From: Prevotellaceae bacterium
GTDB lineage: Bacteria > Bacteroidota > Bacteroidia > Bacteroidales > Bacteroidaceae
Length of the DNA: 6,845 nucleotides
Reading direction: 5' to 3'
Assembly: GCA_030536165.1 (NCBI GenBank)
Contig: JAUNQM010000101.1
Location: 1,209-8,053, forward strand
Shown here: positions 1-3,973 of the stretch, one piece after another
How the letters are laid out: every line of letters begins with the position of its first letter
Position numbering within the stretch: the stretch's first letter is position 1
Position numbers and translations under genes: made by a program
The notes under the pieces: model-generated
Databases searched by the model: none
What the model saw: the letters and a program-made list of their open reading frames with translations, nothing else
What the model was told of the DNA's origin: nothing

Positions 1-21
1 TTGTCTATTGCAATTCACCTT

Positions 22-1173
22 TTATATTGTGTCACTATAGACAGCCTTCGGCAAGCGGCGGCAGTTGTATTGCGACGCCATTATCTCACCATAGGCACCT
101 GCGGTGCGTATTGCGAGCAAATCTCCGCGATGGCATTCATTCACCTCACGCGACTTGGCAAACACATCGGTGGATTCGCATATCGGGCCTACGATATCGT
201 AACGCTTCATCTCGCCCGAAGTATTCAGATTCTCGATGCGATGATATGCTTGATAGAGCGCCGGACGAATGAGGTCGGTAAAGCCGGCATCGACACAAGC
301 GAACTGTTTTGTTACGCCTTGCTTCACGTAAAGAACCTTTGTAAGCATCGTGCCGCATTGTGCCACGACAGCACGTCCAAGTTCAAAGTGCAACTGCTGA
401 TGCGGTCGCAATTCAAGATGGTTGGCAAACGTTTCGAAATACGCCTTGAAGTCTGGCACGAGGAAATGGTCGGGGGCGTGGTATTCCACACCTAACCCTC
501 CGCCGACATTTATTGTGTCTATCTTTATATTATGTATCTCAAGCCATCGCTGTAGGTCATTGATGCGGTTACAGAGACTGCGGAAGTCGTTCATGTCGAG
601 AATCTGCGAACCGATGTGGAAGTGCAGTCCTTTGAACTCGATATTATCCATCTTCCCCGCAAGTTCCAATGTCGTTCCGAGGTCGAGCATTGCAATCCCG
701 AACTTGTTTTCAGCCGTGCCTGTAGTGATGTTTGCATGAGTGTGCGCACCTATTTCGGGATTTATGCGCAGCGCCACACGTGCCTTGCGCCCCTTCTTGC
801 ATGCAAGTTCGTTGATGACTTCAAGTTCCGCAATGCTCTCAACGTTGAAGCAGAGTATGTCAGAGTCAAGTCCGAGGTTTATTTCCCAGTCGCTCTTCCC
901 TACCCCAGCGAACACGATGCCCGAAGGAGAGAAACCTGCATCGAGCGAAGCTTGTATCTCACCACCGCTGACACAGTCGGCACCAAGCCCAGCGTTGCGT
1001 ATCACTTCAAGAATCCGATGGTTGGCATTCGCCTTCACAGCATAGTGCACCACGAAGTTCCTGTGCTTACTCGCCTCGCGGTTTATGGCATCGAGCGTCT
1101 GCTGCAACAGTTCGATGTCGTAGTAATAAAACGGTGTCTCTATGTGCTTGAAGCTATCTACTGGCAAATTCAT
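22..1173 (-). CDS. lysA: Diaminopimelate decarboxylase
   Basis: This cytosolic PLP enzyme removes CO2 from meso-2,6-diaminopimelate to give L-lysine, the last step of the DAP pathway. The 383-residue protein is a complete fold type III (alanine racemase-like) decarboxylase. The PLP lysine is in HYAVKAN (K47), HIGSQ is at 186-190, the phosphate-binding glycine loop GGGLG is at 224-228, CESTDVF at 332-338 supplies the active-site cysteine from the partner subunit, and AGAYGE at 358-363 supplies the late tyrosine. At 264-267 it reads ELGR where the family usually has EPGR; I think this is a Bacteroidetes variant, not damage. The protein is slightly shorter than the E. coli enzyme (about 420 residues), as expected for this phylum. 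Its ATG overlaps the lysC stop in ATGA and there is no Shine-Dalgarno sequence, which suggests translational coupling. The stop is 21 bases from the window edge, so no terminator can be judged. Confidence 0.96.
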   Translation of the reverse strand: MNLPVDSFKHIETPFYYYDIELLQQTLDAINREASKHRNFVVHYAVKANANHRILEVIRNAGLGADCVSGGEIQASLDAGFSPSGIVFAGVGKSDWEINLGLDSDILCFNVESIAELEVINELACKKGRKARVALRINPEIGAHTHANITTGTAENKFGIAMLDLGTTLELAGKMDNIEFKGLHFHIGSQILDMNDFRSLCNRINDLQRWLEIHNIKIDTINVGGGLGVEYHAPDHFLVPDFKAYFETFANHLELRPHQQLHFELGRAVVAQCGTMLTKVLYVKQGVTKQFACVDAGFTDLIRPALYQAYHRIENLNTSGEMKRYDIVGPICESTDVFAKSREVNECHRGDLLAIRTAGAYGEIMASQYNCRRLPKAVYSDTI

Positions 1174-2486
1174 TTGAACAGAGTCTTGCTTAAACTGTTA
1201 AGGGCACGTGCCTTGTCCTCTTCTTTTATAAGGAACGAAATATTGTAGTTGCTGCCGCCATACGATACCATTCGCACAGGTATGTCCTTCATTGCATCGG
1301 TGGCTATGGTCTCGAAGCCGATATTGCTCCATTCCAAGTCGCCCACGACGCAGACGATACACATGTTCATATCGATGGTCACATTGCCGTATTTCTTCAG
1401 TTCGTCGGCTATTTCACCGAGGTGCGAAGTGTTGTCGATGGTGACAGATACACCTACCTCCGACGTACAAATCATGTCGATTGGAGTCTTAAAGCTTTCG
1501 AATATCTCAAACACCTTGCGCAAGAAGCCTGAAGCCAGAAGCATTCGCGAACTCTTAATCTTTATGGCTGTGATGTTGTCTTTTGCTGCAACTGCCTTTA
1601 TCGTACCTTTCTCCTGTCGATTGCTGATGGTTGTTCCAGGTGCATCTGGGTCCATCGTATTGAGCAGTCGTACCGGTATGTTGGCATGTTTTGCCGGCTG
1701 CACGCATGTCGGGTGGAGAATCTTTGCACCGAAGTAAGCCAACTCAGCGGCTTCCTCGAAGTGAAGGTTATGCACAGGTTTTGTGTCTTCAACCACTCTC
1801 GGGTCGTTGTTGTGCATGCCGTCAATATCTGTCCATATCTGTATTTCCTTTGCATCCACGCATGCTCCGACAATCGAAGCGGTATAGTCGCTTCCACCTC
1901 TCAGCAGGTTGTCAACCTCGCCATAGGCATTGCGGCAGATGAAACCTTGAGTAATGTAAACCTTCTTCCGTCCTGCTGACGTGAGACTTTCGTTGAGATG
2001 CTCACGAATATACTTCATGTCAGGTTCGGCATTACTGTCTGTACGCATGAAATCGAGCGCATTGAGCAACGTGCAGTCGCAACCTTGTTCCTTCATATAA
2101 TGATAGAACATGTTGGTGCTTATTATCTCGCCTTGCGATACTATCTGCTTTTCTTCGAGCGAGGTGAACACGTCCTTGGTAAATGAACGCAGGAAAGTAA
2201 ACACATCGACAAAGAATGCCGACATTTCCTTCTTGGCTTCATCGGTAGAATACAGCTCATCTATGTGGCCATAATACTTTGCCTCTAATTTGTTTATCTC
2301 ATCGTGAGCACCTTCTTGATTGCCTTTCTGAAGGTAGTCGCCGATTGCCACAAGCGAATTTGTCGTGCCTGCCATAGCACTCAAAACGAGCAACACAGGT
2401 TCTTCCTGAGTTGCAACAAGGTTCGCTACATATTTCATTCTCTGTGGAGAGCCAACGCTCGTACCACCAAATTTCATTACAATCAT
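1170..2486 (-). CDS. lysC: Aspartate kinase, monofunctional LysC type
   Basis: This enzyme phosphorylates L-aspartate with ATP to L-4-aspartyl phosphate, the committed step towards diaminopimelate, lysine, threonine and methionine. Taking MIVMKFGG as the start gives 438 residues. The amino-acid kinase domain spans about 1-290, with KFGGTSVGS at 5-13, SQGEI at 117-121, RGGSDYTA at 196-203 and WTDIDG at 219-224. Two ACT domains follow (about 306-374 and 375-438), with TSEVGVSVT in the first and SYGGSNYNISFLI near the end. These resemble the lysine-binding region of E. coli LysC, so feedback inhibition by lysine is likely. No homoserine dehydrogenase domain is fused. An in-frame ATG exists at 2534, but it would add 16 residues encoded mostly by a short repeat upstream of the conserved N-terminus, so the start at 2486 is preferred; the ATG at 2477 (MKFGG) is also possible. 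It lies 80 bases after ftsE and overlaps lysA by four bases. Confidence 0.95.
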   Translation of the reverse strand: MIVMKFGGTSVGSPQRMKYVANLVATQEEPVLLVLSAMAGTTNSLVAIGDYLQKGNQEGAHDEINKLEAKYYGHIDELYSTDEAKKEMSAFFVDVFTFLRSFTKDVFTSLEEKQIVSQGEIISTNMFYHYMKEQGCDCTLLNALDFMRTDSNAEPDMKYIREHLNESLTSAGRKKVYITQGFICRNAYGEVDNLLRGGSDYTASIVGACVDAKEIQIWTDIDGMHNNDPRVVEDTKPVHNLHFEEAAELAYFGAKILHPTCVQPAKHANIPVRLLNTMDPDAPGTTISNRQEKGTIKAVAAKDNITAIKIKSSRMLLASGFLRKVFEIFESFKTPIDMICTSEVGVSVTIDNTSHLGEIADELKKYGNVTIDMNMCIVCVVGDLEWSNIGFETIATDAMKDIPVRMVSYGGSNYNISFLIKEEDKARALNSLSKTLFK

Positions 2487-2493
2487 ATTTGTA

Positions 2494-2518
2494 GGAGTTA
2501 AGGAGTTGAAGGAGTTAA
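2494..2518. repeat. GGAGTTAA direct repeat in the lysC leader
   Basis: On the plus strand the units are GGAGTTAA (2494-2501), GGAGTTGAA (2502-2510) and GGAGTTAA (2511-2518), directly adjacent. On the lysC strand they read as TTAACTCC-type units ending 7 bases before the chosen lysC ATG. They occupy the position where a ribosome binding site would lie. I recall similar units in other Bacteroidales intergenic regions, but this was not searched. Confidence 0.75.
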
Positions 2519-2566
2519 GACATGTGCGCTGCAACTAGCGACCTATAACCAACAACCATCAAACAT
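2519..2566. other. ftsE-lysC spacer, low-complexity ACC/AAC-rich stretch
   Basis: The 80-base gap between ftsE and lysC holds the GGAGTTAA repeat and, next to ftsE, a degenerate stretch of CAACTAGC, ATAACC, CAACAACC and ATCAAAC words (2531-2564, plus strand). No -33/-7 promoter with proper spacing, no terminator-like hairpin and no lysine riboswitch fold is visible on the lysC strand. This favours read-through from ftsE. Confidence 0.5.
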
Positions 2567-3433
2567 TTATCTTCTTTTCTTATGCTTTTTAGAATGTGTC
2601 GGGGTGGCATTATGCGCTGGCGCATTTGGCTTTATCTCGTCCTGACCATCCGCTTCTGGTTTAGTCTCGTCGCCTTGCTCTACAGCGTCTGGAGTTTCCT
2701 CCTCACATATTGCCTCATCATGCTGTTCGTCGATTTGAGATGGAGTATCGGATTTTATCTCGTTCACATTCATTGGCGTCAGGTGCTGATCGCCGCATTG
2801 GTAAATAGTGCCAGGGTATTTGTCGAGCAGGGCATAACGATGTGTGCTGATAACTACAGCCGTACCGCTCTTACTTATCTCTTGGAAGAGTTCAAGTATT
2901 CCCTCCTCCGATTCTGGGTCAAGGTGACCTGTCGGCTCATCGGCAAGAATAATCTTAGGGCTATTGAGCAAGGCTCTGGCAATGGCAACACGTTGCTGTT
3001 CGCCACCTGAAAGCATGTACGGCATCTTGTTCACAGCATCTTCCATGCCCACTTGTCGCAACGCTTCTATGATGCGGTTTTCTATCTCATCACGTTTCTT
3101 CCATCCAGTTGCGCCGAGCACAAAACGAAGGTTGTTGCCGATGCTGCGGTCTTCCAACAAGCGGAAATCTTGGAACACAAGCCCCATCTGCTTGCGAAGC
3201 TTTGGCACATGGCTGCGCTTCAGTTTGTGATAGTCTTCGCCGAGCACGACACATTGTTCAGCATCCTTGTTTACGTCCAACTCGCCGTAGATAGTCTTGA
3301 GCAGCGAGCTCTTCCCCGTGCCCACCTTACCTATTATATAGATAAGCTCACCTTCTGCCACATGGAAATCCACGTCTTTCAGCACGAGAGTCCCTTCCTG
3401 TACTACATCTACTTTTTTGTATTCAATAAGCAT
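2567..3433 (-). CDS. ftsE: Cell division ATP-binding protein FtsE with long C-terminal tail
   Basis: This is the cytoplasmic ABC ATPase that pairs with the membrane protein FtsX and drives activation of peptidoglycan hydrolases at the division site. All ABC motifs are intact in the 288 residues: Walker A GKVGTGKS (35-42), Q-loop Q88 within VFQDFRLLEDRS, signature LSGGEQQR (141-148), Walker B IILADEP (161-167) and the switch histidine H198. The FQDFRLLEDRS region and the YGELDV segment are what I recall of Bacteroidetes FtsE. FtsE is usually about 220-230 residues. Here roughly 60 extra residues (about 230-288) form an acidic, proline-containing, apparently disordered tail with a DETKP/DEIKP repeat, ending in the basic SKKHKKRR. 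No ftsX is adjacent; in this phylum it is often elsewhere. The ATG at 3433 follows a short leader from a good promoter and has no Shine-Dalgarno sequence. A LolD-type ATPase is a less likely reading. Confidence 0.88.
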   Translation of the reverse strand: MLIEYKKVDVVQEGTLVLKDVDFHVAEGELIYIIGKVGTGKSSLLKTIYGELDVNKDAEQCVVLGEDYHKLKRSHVPKLRKQMGLVFQDFRLLEDRSIGNNLRFVLGATGWKKRDEIENRIIEALRQVGMEDAVNKMPYMLSGGEQQRVAIARALLNSPKIILADEPTGHLDPESEEGILELFQEISKSGTAVVISTHRYALLDKYPGTIYQCGDQHLTPMNVNEIKSDTPSQIDEQHDEAICEEETPDAVEQGDETKPEADGQDEIKPNAPAHNATPTHSKKHKKRR

Positions 3434-3458
3434 AATCCGTATGTATAGTTTTCGTTTG

Positions 3459-3489
3459 CAAAGTTAGTGCAAGTTGAGCGAAATACAAA
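3459..3489 (-). promoter_or_regulatory. Proximal ftsE promoter (Bacteroidetes -33/-7)
   Basis: On the minus strand the -33 element TTTG (3489-3486) is followed after 19 bases by the -7 element TAACTTTG (3466-3459), matching the Bacteroidetes consensus TTTG-N19-TAnnTTTG. The predicted transcription start is around 3453-3456, which gives a leader of about 20 bases before the ftsE ATG at 3433. This would be the main start of the ftsE-lysC-lysA transcript. Confidence 0.8.
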
Positions 3490-3548
3490 ATAAAAAACGA
3501 AGATTTTTGATTTTTATTTCCGAAACGCAGCCTAATTTCGACGAATGT

Positions 3549-3579
3549 CAAAGTTACGAATAAGTGAGCGAAAAACAAA
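3549..3579 (-). promoter_or_regulatory. Second promoter-like unit upstream of ftsE
   Basis: The -7 TAACTTTG (3556-3549) and -33 TTTG (3579-3576) are again exactly 19 bases apart on the minus strand. The element sits 90 bases upstream of the proximal one and would give a leader of about 110 bases. The surrounding sequence (GAGCGAAA, ACAAAAT, then a T-rich run and CCGAA) resembles that around the proximal promoter, so it is a duplicated unit or a second copy of a dispersed repeat. Confidence 0.6.
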
Positions 3580-3654
3580 ATTTATTTTGATTTTTTCCGA
3601 ACGCAAGGACTCCGCCGTGCGCCTGAAAGCGAAGCTGAAGAACTTCGACGCTGT

Positions 3655-3685
3655 CAAAGTTAGTGCAAATCGAACACAATACAAA
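3655..3685 (-). promoter_or_regulatory. Third, distal promoter-like unit upstream of ftsE
   Basis: The -7 TAACTTTG (3662-3655) and -33 TTTG (3685-3682) are 19 bases apart on the minus strand, 106 bases beyond the second unit. Positions 3655-3692 match 3459-3496 at 33 of 38 bases by eye, so it is clearly related to the proximal unit. A transcript from here would have a leader of about 215 bases. Confidence 0.6.
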
Positions 3686-3735
3686 ATAAAAAGTAAAGTA
3701 TGTCCTCAAAACATCAATAATAAAACACTATCTCT

Positions 3736-3768
3736 TCCTCACTTCTTCCTCACAATATCCTCACTTCT
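3736..3768. repeat. Three 11-base tandem repeats (TCCTCACTTCT)
   Basis: TCCTCACTTCT (3736-3746), TCCTCACAATA (3747-3757) and TCCTCACTTCT (3758-3768) are directly adjacent. The first and third are identical. The period is close to one DNA turn, so the shared CTCAC words lie on one helix face. Confidence 0.75.
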
Positions 3769-3795
3769 ATAGAAAGGCGTTGTAGCGTATTCTGT

Positions 3796-3817
3796 GTGAG
3801 TAAATAGTGAGCAAATA
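3796..3817. repeat. Two 11-base tandem repeats (GTGAGYAAATA)
   Basis: GTGAGTAAATA (3796-3806) and GTGAGCAAATA (3807-3817) are adjacent and differ at one base. Their GTGAG core is the reverse complement of the CTCAC core in the repeats 27 bases to the left, so the two sets face each other. Confidence 0.7.
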
Positions 3818-3921
3818 ATAAGGCGAGAGACACAATGTTTACACGACAAGGACAACAAGAGACAAAGAAATATTTTTTTGACACAGTTTTTTACTGGCGA
3901 CCGTTTTTTGCGTTTGATTAT

Positions 3922-3952
3922 TTTGCTATTACAAATATTTTGGTTATATTTG
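3922..3952 (+). promoter_or_regulatory. uvrA promoter (Bacteroidetes -33/-7)
   Basis: The -33 element TTTG (3922-3925) and -7 element TATATTTG (3945-3952) are separated by 19 bases, matching TTTG-N19-TAnnTTTG. The predicted start of transcription near 3957 leaves a leader of about 17 bases with no Shine-Dalgarno sequence before the ATG at 3974. This placement also argues against the upstream in-frame ATG at 3878, which would precede the promoter. Confidence 0.78.
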
Positions 3953-3973
3953 CAAGATTTTTCAACGACAACC

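Larger units (their letters stand above)
3459..3692. repeat. Three related promoter-bearing repeat units
   Basis: The units begin with CAAAGTTA at 3459, 3549 and 3655 (plus strand). All share ACAAAAT at the same distance (3485, 3575, 3681). Units 1 and 2 also share GAGCGAAA, a T-rich tract with CCGAA and CGCA, and TTCGACG followed by TGT before the next CAAAGTTA. Unit 2 contains extra G+C-rich sequence of about 35 bases (near 3606-3640) that unit 1 lacks. Confidence 0.7.
3434..3973. other. Divergent ftsE/uvrA intergenic region, no gene
   Basis: This 540-base stretch separates two divergent genes. The left part (3434-3692) holds three promoter-like units pointing to ftsE. The middle (3736-3817) has 11-base direct repeats in two orientations. 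The right part (3922-3952) holds the uvrA promoter. It is A+T-rich compared with the genes. Short open frames occur on both strands (3545-3772 plus and 3739-3975 minus) but run through the repeats and promoters and resemble no protein I know. Confidence 0.75.

Noticed and set aside
2..43. TGTCTAT / ATAGACA inverted repeat spanning the lysA stop, as a terminator
   Set aside because: Seven-base A+T-rich arms around a 28-base loop with no T-tract are too weak; the window ends here.
616..1737. Long plus-strand open frames (210 and 162 codons) opposite lysA and lysC
   Set aside because: They are antisense shadows of two genes with complete catalytic motifs, and the translations look like no known protein.
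2487..2566. Lysine riboswitch upstream of lysC
   Set aside because: Eighty bases of mostly short repeats are too short for the L-box fold and show none of its conserved elements.
2612..2625. ATGCGC-TG-GCGCAT dyad in the ftsE tail
   Set aside because: A six-base dyad with a two-base loop inside coding sequence is easily due to chance.
3545..3772. 75-codon open frame on the plus strand
   Set aside because: It runs through two promoter-like repeat units and the 11-base repeats, has a composition driven by them, and resembles no family I know.
3878..3973. Upstream in-frame ATG giving UvrA a hydrophobic 32-residue extension
   Set aside because: The segment contains the uvrA promoter; the conserved UvrA N-terminus begins at 3974.
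3820..3973. SOS (LexA) box upstream of uvrA
   Set aside because: No E. coli-type or Bacillus-type LexA palindrome is visible near the promoter.
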